Below are positions 55,860-64,000 of a stretch of 64,000 nucleotides of DNA, piece after piece. The translations under genes were made by a program, and so were the position numbers. The DNA is taken from positions 1-64,000 of the forward strand of contig LUJS01000023.1 of assembly GCA_001689495.1 (NCBI GenBank). The letters run 5' to 3'. Numbering within the stretch: position 1 is the first letter of the stretch; each line of letters starts with the position of its first letter. Under the pieces are notes generated by a model, which worked only from the letters and a program-made list of their open reading frames with translations, had not been told where the DNA came from and ran no database searches. The DNA is from Bacteroidales bacterium M8 (lineage in GTDB: Bacteria > Bacteroidota > Bacteroidia > Bacteroidales > Muribaculaceae).

Positions 55860-56048
55860 ATGCAAGACCCCAAGACAACCGCCGCACCGACGGCACCCGA
55901 GACACCTGCCGACAAGCCCGCGGCAGAGCGTCAGGAACCCGAGCTGGGCTATCTCGAACTGCTCCGCGCCCCGGCCGACCCGCAGGCCGAGGCCGACCCG
56001 ACAGACCGCGTCCTCGCACGCCACCGCCCCAGCGCGTGGGACTTTTGA
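55860..56048 (+). CDS. Small Pro/Ala-rich acidic protein next to the capsid-like gene
   Basis: A 62-residue protein, MQDPKTTAAPTAPETPADKP, then an ELGYLELLRA helix and a conserved-looking end (RVLARHRPSAWDF). The first two-thirds look disordered. An earlier ATG at 55833 would lie within a few bases of the predicted transcription start, so 55860 is preferred. No family is recognised. Its place just before a capsid-fold gene suggests a scaffold, decoration or cargo/targeting peptide; this is inference. Confidence 0.5.
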   Translation: MQDPKTTAAPTAPETPADKPAAERQEPELGYLELLRAPADPQAEADPTDRVLARHRPSAWDF

Positions 56049-56097
56049 TTCCCTGACACATCATTTATTCCCTAATCCTTAAAACCAAACTAAAACT

Positions 56098-57321
56098 ATG
56101 TCTGAAATCACAACAACCCCCAATGCAACACACGTCAGCGGCTCGCCCCTCACCACGACCATCACGGAGTCCGTCGAGCCCGGACTGCTGCGCAGCCACG
56201 TCGACGAGCGCATAGCGCGCATCAGGCCCTCGTCGACCCCTCTCGACCAGATCTCGCGCATGGTGGGCGCACGCCGCGCCGGGTCGATGAAGGTCGACTA
56301 TTACAGCGTCGACACCAAGCCCGGCTCGACCATCGTCACCGCCACCGTCAGCTCGAGCGAGGTCAAGGCCGGCGGCACGTTCGACGTCAACGTCAAGGAC
56401 AAGGGTGTCATTTCCGTCTCTGAGACGGTGATGTTTCCCGACGTGAAGATGCCTGACGGCTCTCCGCTGGTGTGCTATGTCGACAAGGTGACCGACACCA
56501 CCGTGTCGCTGCGCCCCATCGGCGCCGAGGGTGCCGCGTCGGTGTCGGTGCCCGCCATCAGGACCGGCGCGTCGGTGGTGCGCATGGGGCGTGCCGCGGG
56601 CGAGCTCGACGTGCAGACCGGGTGCTATACGGCCCTGCCCAAGAAGGGATTCAACTACTGCCAGATATTCAAGGCTCAGGTCGAGGAGTCGATGCTGCAG
56701 CGTCTGGCCGACAAGGAGGTAGGGTGGACATTCTCCGATCAGGAGGAGAGCGCCATCGTGGACATGCGTCTGGGCATGGAGAAGTCATATCTCTTCGGCT
56801 GCCGCTCGCGTCTCGACATGGCCGACGGGTCGCAGGTAATGCTCACCGGCGGCATCTGGGCTCAGGCCGGCCGCGAGGTGCGCTACAAGCCCGCCGAGTT
56901 GACCGAAGACGTGCTCGCCGGCATCCTCTGCAAGGCGTTCACCAACGGCGGCGGCTCGACGCAGAAGGTGCTTCTGGCCGGGTCGGAGCTGATTGCCGCC
57001 CTGAGCCGCCTCGACAAGGTCAGAGTGGTGTCCGACGGCGACAAGAAGGTGGTATGGGGCATCGACTTCGACCGCATCACCTCTAAGTTCGGCACGGTCT
57101 ATGTCAAGCTGTCCGAGATATTCGACAGCTGCGGCATGCCCGCCAACGGCATCATCGTCGATCCGGAGTACATCACCAAGTATACCCACATCCCCTTCAA
57201 GGCCGAGCGCATCAGCTTCCACAAGCAGGGCCTACGCAACACCGAGGGCGTGGTGCTCACCGAGGCTTCGTGCCTCGTGCTGCGCTATCCCGACGCCCAC
57301 ATGCGCATCATCTCGGAGTGA
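56098..57321 (+). CDS. Orphan HK97-like major capsid protein (SU10/DUF5309-like)
   Basis: A 407-residue protein with the pattern of tailed-phage major capsid proteins. The N-terminal arm has LDQISRMVGARRAGSMKVDY, then a beta-rich E-loop-like region (about 70-180), a helical spine with EESMLQRLADKEVGWTFSDQ, and the P/A domain with GGSTQKVLLAGSELIAALSR, an insertion loop and GIIVDPEYITKYTH. The SU10 or DUF5309 name is from memory. No terminase, portal, protease or tail gene is near; it sits between metabolic genes on both sides with host-like GC-rich codons, so it looks domesticated rather than a recent prophage. Confidence 0.6.
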   Translation: MSEITTTPNATHVSGSPLTTTITESVEPGLLRSHVDERIARIRPSSTPLDQISRMVGARRAGSMKVDYYSVDTKPGSTIVTATVSSSEVKAGGTFDVNVKDKGVISVSETVMFPDVKMPDGSPLVCYVDKVTDTTVSLRPIGAEGAASVSVPAIRTGASVVRMGRAAGELDVQTGCYTALPKKGFNYCQIFKAQVEESMLQRLADKEVGWTFSDQEESAIVDMRLGMEKSYLFGCRSRLDMADGSQVMLTGGIWAQAGREVRYKPAELTEDVLAGILCKAFTNGGGSTQKVLLAGSELIAALSRLDKVRVVSDGDKKVVWGIDFDRITSKFGTVYVKLSEIFDSCGMPANGIIVDPEYITKYTHIPFKAERISFHKQGLRNTEGVVLTEASCLVLRYPDAHMRIISE

Positions 57322-57328
57322 TGAGTCA

Positions 57329-57363
57329 AGAGGGGAGGGCGCTGTCATGGTGTCCTCCCCTCT
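57329..57363. terminator. Hairpin between the capsid-like gene and the pectate lyase gene
   Basis: A perfect 10-bp stem, AGAGGGGAGG (57329-57338) with CCTCCCCTCT (57354-57363). It can serve both convergent genes, though no long U-run is present. Confidence 0.65.
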
Positions 57364-57394
57364 CTGTCTTGTTACGGTATTTACTGTCGCTCGC

Positions 57395-60094
57395 TTACTT
57401 CACCTTGAGCACGCGGGGCGTGGTCGAGGGTGCGGTGATGCGCAGCAGGAGCACCGTGGCGGGTGCCTTGGCCAGACTGACGGTGGTCGAGGCGATGCGC
57501 GACGACATGGCCAGACGGCCGTCGGCGGTATAGACCTCGAGCAGCGAGCCTATGGCCGATGCGTCGACGGTGAGGGTGCGGCTGACCGAATCCCACGAGG
57601 CGTCGCCGGCAACGGTGATACCCTCGATGCCGCTCTCGCCGAACTCCTTGACGCCCTGCTCGCCCATCAGCGAGTTGAGATAGACCTCGAGGGCAGTGCG
57701 TCCCTCGGGGTTTGTCTTGTTCTGGTCGGCCACGGCGGGGTCGAGGCCCTTGGCCGAGCGCTCCCACTCGTCGGGCATTCCGTCGCCGTCGGTATCGGCG
57801 GGCACGGTATAGTCGGTGGAATACTCAAAGAATCCCTCGGCATCGGCCTCGGTGTCGATGATGCCGTTGCCCAGCGCCTTGCCGGCATAGGTGGCGCGGC
57901 CGTTGATGGCATCCTCGGCCACGCGGCGCTCAACCTTGTCGCGGTTCACGGTGCCGGCGTGTGCGGTGACGTATGCAAATGCGTCGGCTGCCTTCTCGAC
58001 GTTCTCGAGCATGTATTTGGCGGGAGTGTACTCACCCTCGTTGCCGCCGATGCCATACTTCCAGTATGCGTTGGCGGGGGTGATGCGGGCGGGAGCCTTG
58101 ATCTGGTCGAGGGTATAGGTCTCGGCCTTCATGGCCTTCCAGTTGTCGGCGGTTGCGGCGTCGAATCCCTCGGCGGCGTTGCCGTCGACAAACCACTTGG
58201 CGGGAGCCCACGACTTGGCTCCGTCGCGTGCGTATGACGAGTTGACGAACACCACCGAGCTCCTTGACGACGCGGGGCCGGGCTTGTAATAGTTGCCCAT
58301 GAAGTTGCACTCGTGGGCCGAGTTCAGGCCGTTATAGTCGTTGATGTCCGCGGTGTTCTCGCCGCCATAGCATGCGCCCTCCTTCGAGTAGTTGTAGTTG
58401 ACGTTGTTGGCATATTCCATGAACACGACGAAGTCCTCGCCGCGGGCACCGTTGATGCGGGCCGAGCGCGAGTTGTTGTGTGCCAGCAGGTTGTGGTGGT
58501 ATGTGGCGGGCGATCCACCCCACTGGCAGCCATATCCGCGCGCGCCCTTCGAGTGGCCGGCGTCATAGAGACCCTCGTGTATCATCGAGTGCTGCACGGT
58601 CAGGAAGTGCGAGTCGGCGGTGTTCATGTTCTCCTCGACCGACCATCCGAACGAGCAGTGGTCTATGATGAAGTTCGAGCAGTTCTCGGCGCCGAGGGCG
58701 TTCTCGGCAAGGATGTTGCCGGCCATGTCCTTCTGGCCCACGCGGAAACGCATGTTGCGGATGATGAAGTTCTCTGACCCGCCCAGATTGACCTTGTTGC
58801 GGGTTATGACGATGCCCTCGCCGGGAGCCGACTGGCCTGCGAGGGTCCAGTCCTTGCGCTCGACGCGCAGCTGCGAGTTGAGGGCTATCTGTCCGCTCAC
58901 GGCAAAGACGATGGTGATGGGCTCGCCCTTGTGCTGTGCGAAGGCCCAGCGTAGCGTGCCCTCCGAGCCGTCGTCGGCCAGCGAGGTCACCTTGACCACC
59001 TTGCCGCCGCGTCCGCCGGTGGCATAGCGGCCGAATCCCTCGGCCGTGGGGAATGCCGTGAGTCCTGTCTCGGCGGGCTCGACGGTGCCGGGGGTGTCGC
59101 CACCGCCGCCATACTGGCCGAGGTCAGAGAGCTCGCCGGGATCCGAGACCGGATTCTTGCGGGCAAAGTCGGCCTGATCGGCCGTGACGGGGGTGCCGAA
59201 TATCTGCACCTTGTGCACGCGGGGTGCCTGACGCTGTGCCATGGGGTCGACAAACTGGTTGAAGGCGTCGCTCTGTACGGGCGCGCCCTCTATCTCGCCG
59301 TCCCACACGCGCCAGCGCAGCGACACGTCCGAGGCGTCGATGACGTTCTCCATGAAGTATCCCTGATCGCTGAACACCGTCCAGCCCTGTTTCTGGCGCT
59401 CCGAGCCCATCCACACGAGGGGCTTCCAGTCGCCCGAGCCTATCTTGATGTCGCACTTGATGCCGCGGCCCCACGATGTCGACGACCACGACCACTGTAT
59501 GCGCTCGACATAGGGTATGTGGTCTATCTCCATCCAGCCGTGCATGCTCACCTTGGCGCCGGTGGCGTCTGTCGTGGCCGCGTCGCGGCACATCTGCACG
59601 AAACCGGCCTCGCCATAAGTGGGCTTGTTGCGGTCGTTGAGCTCGATGTTGTCTTCGAGATAGTGGGTGTGGCCGGCCACGGTCCAGTTGTTCATCGTGG
59701 CGGCCGAGTTGCCGGTGGCCTTCTGGTTGTCGTAATACTGGCGGCAGAAGGCTGCGGTGGCTCCGGCCAGTCCGTTGTAGGATTCCTTGGTTGCGAACGT
59801 GCAGTTGTGGAACATCACCGGATACTTCACGCCGTCGGCGCCCCCGAGCGCGGGCACGTCGAGTATGGCGTTGACATAGCCGCCGTCGGCAAATGACGGG
59901 CAGTCTATGCCCAGCTTGCCCTGCCATGTGGCGGGCCAAGTGGCGTCAGAGAAGTTGATGTCGATGATTTTGGGCGACGTTGACGAGTTGCTCCACTGCT
60001 CGACCACCGACTCGGGGTCGAGGCTGCCGGGAATCGCGGCCCATGTCTGAGGCATGGCGGCGGCGAGGGCCAGCAGGGTGATGAATTTTTTCAT
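57395..60094 (-). CDS. Secreted PL1-family pectate lyase with T9SS-like C-terminus
   Basis: An 899-residue exported protein. Signal peptide MKKFITLLALAAAMPQTWA, a non-catalytic N-terminal region (about 20-330), then a right-handed beta-helix of the PL1 type (about 355-700: FPTAEGFGRYATGGRGGKVV, NFIIRNMRFRVGQKD, FIIDHCSFGWSVEENMN). A DTDGDGMPDEWE calcium-type loop near 770 and a C-terminal sorting-like domain (LLEVYTADGRLAMSSR and basic end) follow. It probably cleaves pectin/homogalacturonan outside the cell. Confidence 0.85.
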   Translation of the reverse strand: MKKFITLLALAAAMPQTWAAIPGSLDPESVVEQWSNSSTSPKIIDINFSDATWPATWQGKLGIDCPSFADGGYVNAILDVPALGGADGVKYPVMFHNCTFATKESYNGLAGATAAFCRQYYDNQKATGNSAATMNNWTVAGHTHYLEDNIELNDRNKPTYGEAGFVQMCRDAATTDATGAKVSMHGWMEIDHIPYVERIQWSWSSTSWGRGIKCDIKIGSGDWKPLVWMGSERQKQGWTVFSDQGYFMENVIDASDVSLRWRVWDGEIEGAPVQSDAFNQFVDPMAQRQAPRVHKVQIFGTPVTADQADFARKNPVSDPGELSDLGQYGGGGDTPGTVEPAETGLTAFPTAEGFGRYATGGRGGKVVKVTSLADDGSEGTLRWAFAQHKGEPITIVFAVSGQIALNSQLRVERKDWTLAGQSAPGEGIVITRNKVNLGGSENFIIRNMRFRVGQKDMAGNILAENALGAENCSNFIIDHCSFGWSVEENMNTADSHFLTVQHSMIHEGLYDAGHSKGARGYGCQWGGSPATYHHNLLAHNNSRSARINGARGEDFVVFMEYANNVNYNYSKEGACYGGENTADINDYNGLNSAHECNFMGNYYKPGPASSRSSVVFVNSSYARDGAKSWAPAKWFVDGNAAEGFDAATADNWKAMKAETYTLDQIKAPARITPANAYWKYGIGGNEGEYTPAKYMLENVEKAADAFAYVTAHAGTVNRDKVERRVAEDAINGRATYAGKALGNGIIDTEADAEGFFEYSTDYTVPADTDGDGMPDEWERSAKGLDPAVADQNKTNPEGRTALEVYLNSLMGEQGVKEFGESGIEGITVAGDASWDSVSRTLTVDASAIGSLLEVYTADGRLAMSSRIASTTVSLAKAPATVLLLRITAPSTTPRVLKVK

Positions 60095-60138
60095 GGCTGA
60101 TTTCTGGCTTTATGTATCGAGAGGGGGGATATATTGCA

Positions 60139-60171
60139 GACAAGGCCGGCCTTCTGAGGCACGGCCTTGTC
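60139..60171 (-). terminator. Hairpin after the TPR gene
   Basis: GACAAGGCCG pairs with CGGCCTTGTC (10 bp) in the gap between the TPR protein gene and the pectate lyase gene. The U-run is poor. Confidence 0.5.
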
Positions 60172-60197
60172 CTGTATGTCGTTCTGTATCGGTCGGA

Positions 60198-60881
60198 TTA
60201 CTCGGCGGCCAGAGCCTTGGCGCGCTCGAGATACTTGTCATAGTTGATGCCCGACTCGGCAGCAAACGTGGGATAGTCCTTGGCGAGGGTCTCGTAGACG
60301 GCTGCCTCGGCCTTATAGTCTTTCATCTCGTGGAGCACGGTGGCCTCCTTGAGCAGGAAGAGGGGGGTGTAGTGGGGGTTGTTGTCAGAGATCGAGATGG
60401 CTTTCTTGTAGCAGTCCACGGCCTCGGCATACTTCTTGAGGTTGACATAGCAGTCTCCCTCGAGGCTCTTGGCGCCGGCGCCGATAATGCTCTCTGACGC
60501 CGAATAGTTCTTGAGGGCTGCGAGGGCCTCGTCATATTTCTTGTCCTGATAGAGCAGGATGGCGGCGTTGAGGTTGGCCAGATCGCCGGCCTTGTATCCG
60601 TGCTCGGCCGCAACCTTCTGGTATTTGGCCAGTGCTATCGAGTCGTTGCCCATGATGAGCTCCATGTCGGCCTGTCCGAGGGCCTCGTTGGCGGCGTTGA
60701 TGCCCGGCTGACGGATGGCGTAGACCCAGATGAGGATGAGGGCCACGACGACGGCCACGCCTACGCAAGAGTAGACGATCAGCTTGGAGTTCTTCTCGAC
60801 CTTGGTGCTCAGGTCTGTGAGGGTGTCGTTCACCTCGTCGATCGAGGTGCGTGTTTCTTCAGGATGATTGTTATTTGCCAT
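60198..60881 (-). CDS. TPR-repeat membrane protein
   Basis: A 227-residue protein: a short cytosolic N-terminus, one membrane helix (LIVYSCVGVAVVVALILIWV, about 34-53), then about four TPR units (ALAKYQKVAAEHGYKAGDLA and similar) in the periplasm. This is the layout of YfgM-like or gliding/envelope-assembly scaffolds; I cannot assign a partner. Transcribed divergently from panB with a TAATTTTG element (60955-60962) upstream. Confidence 0.75.
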   Translation of the reverse strand: MANNNHPEETRTSIDEVNDTLTDLSTKVEKNSKLIVYSCVGVAVVVALILIWVYAIRQPGINAANEALGQADMELIMGNDSIALAKYQKVAAEHGYKAGDLANLNAAILLYQDKKYDEALAALKNYSASESIIGAGAKSLEGDCYVNLKKYAEAVDCYKKAISISDNNPHYTPLFLLKEATVLHEMKDYKAEAAVYETLAKDYPTFAAESGINYDKYLERAKALAAE

Positions 60882-60954
60882 TGTGTTTGTGAATTTTCTG
60901 TATTGGTTGTACCGGAACTGCCATTAGTCGCGTGTGGACGGCATTTCCAATGTG

Positions 60955-60962
60955 CAAAATTA
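60955..60962 (-). promoter_or_regulatory. -7 promoter element of the TPR gene
   Basis: TAATTTTG on the minus strand, with a one-mismatch -33 (TTTC) about 20 bases upstream. Confidence 0.6.
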
Positions 60963-61027
60963 CTATATAATTTTCTAAGTATGAAATTTTTGTCGTTGTT
61001 TTTTATTCTTTGTACCGTATTGTTGAT

Positions 61028-61035
61028 AACTTTGC
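61028..61035 (+). promoter_or_regulatory. -7 promoter element of panB
   Basis: TAACTTTG followed by GCGCCC. The nearest upstream TTTG (61009-61012) is only 15 bases away, shorter than usual. Confidence 0.6.
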
Positions 61036-61067
61036 GCCCGAATTTCAAACACATTTTATAGAATATC

Positions 61068-61889
61068 ATGTCAACATACACTGTTCAGGACCCCCGCAAG
61101 GTCACCACACGCCGTCTGGCCGAGATGAAGGCCAAGGGCGAGAAAATAGCAATGCTCACGGCCTACGACTACTCGATGGCGCGTCTCGTGGACGCCGCCG
61201 GCATGGATGTGATTCTGGTGGGCGACTCGGCCGCCAACGTCATGGCCGGATATGCCACGACACTCCCCATAACCCTCGACGAGATGATATATCACGCTGC
61301 CAGCGTGGTGCGCGGCACCGAGCGCGCTCTGGTGGTGTGCGACCTCCCCTTCGGCTCGTATCAGAGCAACCCGATGGAGGCTCTGGCATCGTCGATCCGC
61401 ATCATGAAGGAGGCCCGCGCCGAGGCCGTCAAGCTCGAGGGCGGCGAAGAGGTGATCGACTCGGTGCGCAAGATCGTGTCGGCCGGCATACCCGTGATGG
61501 GTCACCTCGGACTCACGCCCCAGTCCATCAACCAGTTCGGAACATACAACGTGCGTGCCAAGGAGGAGGCCGAGGCACAGAAGCTCATCTCTGACGCCAA
61601 GCTGCTCGAGGAGGCAGGATGTTTTGCCCTCGTGCTCGAGAAGATACCCGCCGCGCTGGCCGAGAGGGTGTCCAAGGAGCTGCGCATCCCCACCATCGGC
61701 ATCGGTGCCGGCGGCGCCTGCGACGGTCAGGTGCTGGTGCTTCAGGACATGCTGGGCATCAACAAGGGATTCTCGCCCAAGTTCCTGCGCAGGTATGCCG
61801 ATCTGGGCAACGTCATCGAAGACGCCATCGGCAACTATATCGGCGACGTCAAGAGCTGCGACTTCCCCAACAAGGAGGAACAGTATTAA
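61068..61889 (+). CDS. panB: 3-methyl-2-oxobutanoate hydroxymethyltransferase
   Basis: A 273-residue (beta/alpha)8 enzyme that adds a hydroxymethyl group from 5,10-methylenetetrahydrofolate to ketoisovalerate, the first step to pantothenate. Signatures are MLTAYDYSMARLVDAAGMD, ILVGDSAANVMAGY with metal Asp, DLPFGSYQ, GHLGLTPQSINQFGTY and IGIGAGGACDGQVLVLQDML. It stands alone. Confidence 0.95.
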   Translation: MSTYTVQDPRKVTTRRLAEMKAKGEKIAMLTAYDYSMARLVDAAGMDVILVGDSAANVMAGYATTLPITLDEMIYHAASVVRGTERALVVCDLPFGSYQSNPMEALASSIRIMKEARAEAVKLEGGEEVIDSVRKIVSAGIPVMGHLGLTPQSINQFGTYNVRAKEEAEAQKLISDAKLLEEAGCFALVLEKIPAALAERVSKELRIPTIGIGAGGACDGQVLVLQDMLGINKGFSPKFLRRYADLGNVIEDAIGNYIGDVKSCDFPNKEEQY

Positions 61890-61975
61890 TTGGGAATGGG
61901 GAATGGGGAATTGGAAATTGTCATCCGCGTCCCTACGATGTTCCCAATTTCCAATTTCCAATTCCCCATTCTCAA
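61888..61975. repeat. GGGAATT-type inverted repeat with a GCGTCCCTACGAT core
   Basis: GGGGAATTGGAAATTG on the left faces a complementary CAATTTCCAATTTCCAATTC on the right, with GCGTCCCTACGAT between. It links the GGGAATT arrays and the GTCCCTACGAT motif into one element family. Confidence 0.7.
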
Positions 61976-63870
61976 CACCCCCTCACCCTTGTCCCTTCGA
62001 GGATGAGGGTTTTTTTGTCTGCGAGGGTGCGGATGGCGGCTATGAGCTCGTCGCGGCCGAATGTCGGGGCGAGGTGGCCGATGATGTCGGCGATGTCGGC
62101 CCCGCCCGGGCGCCGGGCGTGATATAGTATCGACTCGTCTATGTCGGGCACGCGGCGCGGCATGGCTGTCCGCCGGGCCGCACGGCATACGTCGCACGTG
62201 CCGCAGTCGCCGTCGTGCTGCTCGCCGAAATATCTCAGCAGGGTCGCGGTACGGCACTCGGTCGCGTCGAAGGCGAATTTCTTTACCGACTCTATGCGCC
62301 GCTCCATGCGCTCTCGCTGACGCTCGTAGACCTCGAGCGGTATCACCAGATGGCGGGGCTCCTCGCGCGCGGTGGTCAGGTGTATGTATGGCGTGGTGCG
62401 TCGCGGCACGTAGTGTATGGCGTGGAGTCGCGTCAGATAGAGCAGGGCCTCGTATATGGTCTGGGTCGCCAGCGTCAGGTCGCGCGCCAGCGTCAGCTCG
62501 CTTATCTTGACATAGTCGGCAAACAGACCGGTGTATCGGCGCAGCACGCCCTGAAAGACATCCTCGGTCGTGGGGTCGAGGTCGAGGTCATAGAGTTTCT
62601 CCTTGTCCATTATCACCATCAGCCGCGAGTCCGATGTGGTCTCGGCGATGTATTCGAGATAGCCCGAGCGGGTCAGCAGCCTCAGGGCGCTCTCGGTGGG
62701 CACGGGGTGCAGCGAGAACGTGCGGCAGAACTTCTCGAGGTCGAACTCGTAGACCCTGTCATACCCCTCGCCGACGGCGATGTCGAGAAAGTTGCAGGCC
62801 ATCTCGTAGACGTGGGCAATGTATTCCTTGTCGGGAAAGGCGTCGGCTATGCGGCGGGTCAGCACCCCCTTGTCCTGACGCCCCGTGATGGCCACGGCAA
62901 ACGAGGGGAGCCCGTCGCGCCCGCCGCGTCCGGCCTCCTGATAGTACTCCTCGAGCGACGACGGCAGGTCGAAATGCACCACCACCCTCACGTCGGGCTT
63001 GTCGATGCCCATGCCGAATGCGTTGGTGGCCACCATGACGCGCACCTCGTCGGCCTTCCAGCGGTTCTGGCGCTCCTCCTTCTCCTCGGGCGCCAGTCCG
63101 GCGTGATATGCCTCGGCGCTTATCCCCTCGCGCTGCAATATCTCGGCCAGCTCTCGCGTGCGCCTGCGCGAGCGCACATAGACTATCGAGCAGCCCTGCG
63201 TGCCCTTGAGCACTCGCAGCAACTGCTGTTCCTTGAAGTCGGCATGGCGCACGATATAGCTGAGGTTGTCGCGGTTGAAGCTGCGGGCAAACACCCTCGG
63301 GGCGTCAAATCCCAGCGAGCGCATTATGTCGTCGCGCACCTCGGGGGTAGCCGAGGCCGTGAGGGCGAGCACCGGCACCGAGCGCCCTATGATGTCGCGC
63401 AGCGGCGCTATGCGCAGGTATGACGGACGGAAGTCATAGCCCCACTGCGATATGCAGTGTGCCTCGTCGACCACCAGCAGGCTCACGCGGATCGAGCGCA
63501 GCTCGGCCAGAAACTCCTTGTTCTGCAGCCTCTCGGGCGACAGGTATGCTATCTTGGCCTTGCCCAGACGGCACCGGGTCATGGCCAGCTCCTTCTCGCG
63601 GCGCGACAGCCCCGAGTGGAACATCACGGCCCTGACGCCGCGGTCGGCCAGATTGTCCACCTGATCCTTCATCAGCGAGATCAGCGGGGTCACCACCAGC
63701 GTGACGCCGGGCAGCATGAGCGCCGGCACCTGAAACGTGATGCTCTTGCCGCCCCCGGTGGGGAGCAGTCCCAGCGTGTCGTGCCCGGCGAGGACAGAGT
63801 CTATTATCTCTTCCTGCATCGGGCGGAATCCGTCGTGGCCCCAGTGTTTCTTGAGGATGCTGTGCTTCAT
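61972..63870 (-). CDS. recQ: RecQ-family ATP-dependent DNA helicase
   Basis: A 632-residue superfamily 2 helicase. Q motif and Walker A: FRPMQEEIIDSVLAGHDTLG then LPTGGGKS; DEAH box: LLVVDEAHCISQWGYDFRP; motifs IV-VI include SIVYVRSRRRT, TNAFGMGIDKPDVR and QEAGRGGRDG. The RecQ-C zinc module is CRTATLLRYFGEQHDGDCGT with CDVCR. No HRDC domain is seen at the C-terminus. It unwinds DNA 3'-5' in recombination repair. It follows recJ by 49 bases on the same strand. Confidence 0.92.
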   Translation of the reverse strand: MKHSILKKHWGHDGFRPMQEEIIDSVLAGHDTLGLLPTGGGKSITFQVPALMLPGVTLVVTPLISLMKDQVDNLADRGVRAVMFHSGLSRREKELAMTRCRLGKAKIAYLSPERLQNKEFLAELRSIRVSLLVVDEAHCISQWGYDFRPSYLRIAPLRDIIGRSVPVLALTASATPEVRDDIMRSLGFDAPRVFARSFNRDNLSYIVRHADFKEQQLLRVLKGTQGCSIVYVRSRRRTRELAEILQREGISAEAYHAGLAPEEKEERQNRWKADEVRVMVATNAFGMGIDKPDVRVVVHFDLPSSLEEYYQEAGRGGRDGLPSFAVAITGRQDKGVLTRRIADAFPDKEYIAHVYEMACNFLDIAVGEGYDRVYEFDLEKFCRTFSLHPVPTESALRLLTRSGYLEYIAETTSDSRLMVIMDKEKLYDLDLDPTTEDVFQGVLRRYTGLFADYVKISELTLARDLTLATQTIYEALLYLTRLHAIHYVPRRTTPYIHLTTAREEPRHLVIPLEVYERQRERMERRIESVKKFAFDATECRTATLLRYFGEQHDGDCGTCDVCRAARRTAMPRRVPDIDESILYHARRPGGADIADIIGHLAPTFGRDELIAAIRTLADKKTLILEGTRVRGC

Positions 63871-63919
63871 GCTGCGGGTGTGAGGGCGGCGTGCCCGAGG
63901 CGGTTGATGGCCGAGGGGA

Positions 63920-64000
63920 TTATCGCGACGTGCTTATCTCCTTGACCAGCAGCTGTATGCTGCGCGCGCCCTTGCGGCGGCTCTCCTCGATGGTAAAGCA
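63920..64000 (-). CDS. recJ: Single-strand DNA exonuclease RecJ, C-terminal end
   Basis: The last 26 codons of a minus-strand gene enter from the right edge. They end in the segment FTIEESRRKGARSIQLLVKE followed by ISTSR, the form of the RecJ C-terminal beta strand (IEEN-x-RG-x-x-QLxVKDI). RecJ and RecQ act together in gap and break repair, and their genes are often adjacent in Bacteroidales, which supports the call. The fragment is too short to be certain. Confidence 0.6.
   Translation of the reverse strand, partial: CFTIEESRRKGARSIQLLVKEISTSR

Noticed and set aside
57101..58237. Plus-strand ORF overlapping the end of the capsid-like gene and the pectate lyase gene
   Set aside because: Both overlapped genes are well supported and the ORF has low-complexity Gly/Val content.

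Overview
The window reads as a chromosome segment of a gut Bacteroidales bacterium, most likely a GC-rich Muribaculaceae-type organism. This assignment is an inference. It rests on repeated Bacteroidetes promoters (TTTG, about 20 bases, TAnnTTTG), starts without Shine-Dalgarno sites, SusC-type plug and RND lipoprotein families, secreted proteins with T9SS-like C-terminal tags, a secreted choloylglycine hydrolase, and menaquinone, lipid A and ferredoxin-dependent 2-oxoacid enzymes. Most genes use GC-rich codons. No rRNA, tRNA or CRISPR array was found.

Layout. 1-9.8 kb: a truncated TPR lipoprotein, a SemiSWEET transporter, a minus-strand polyprenyl synthase-rsmA-mgtE operon, polA, an orphan TonB plug protein, a SufT-like protein, LpxH and a GT32 glycosyltransferase. 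9.8-13.7 kb (minus strand): a lipid kinase, a tiny secreted tag-like protein, a choloylglycine hydrolase family enzyme and an HTH protein of unknown role. 13.9-17.7 kb: a visibly AT-richer, probably acquired cassette. It has a strong promoter, a leader of about 380 nt full of hairpins, four related small proteins with membrane or amphipathic N-termini, a zinc-ribbon protein, an AAA+ ATPase, a DUF6140-like protein and a terminator. 18-26.3 kb: parC, DUF3316, an S41 protease and a tandem pair of nearly identical secreted proteins, embedded in dispersed palindromic repeats. 26.4-36.4 kb: rpsA, a tripartite RND efflux operon, an LpxA-like acyltransferase, a low-molecular-weight phosphatase and cytidine deaminase. 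37-40.9 kb: an M18 aminopeptidase with a duplicated 3' end and repeats, a Big-domain secreted protein and a RelE/Phd-type toxin-antitoxin pair. 41-52.6 kb: recF-DUF721-thioesterase-rRNA methyltransferase-trmD, korAB, a CE2 esterase and metH. 52.6-64 kb: a GT2 glycosyltransferase, a small-RNA candidate, a phosphohexomutase, an orphan HK97-like capsid protein with a small partner, a PL1 pectate lyase, a TPR membrane protein, panB, recQ and the end of recJ.

The two strongest candidates for undescribed biology are the RNA-led AAA+/small-protein cassette (13.9-17.7 kb) and the two-gene orphan capsid locus (55.8-57.3 kb). Other unusual points are a DNA polymerase I whose proofreading motifs look erased, several genes whose promoter lies so close to the start codon that their mRNAs should be almost leaderless, and several families of palindromic intergenic elements.
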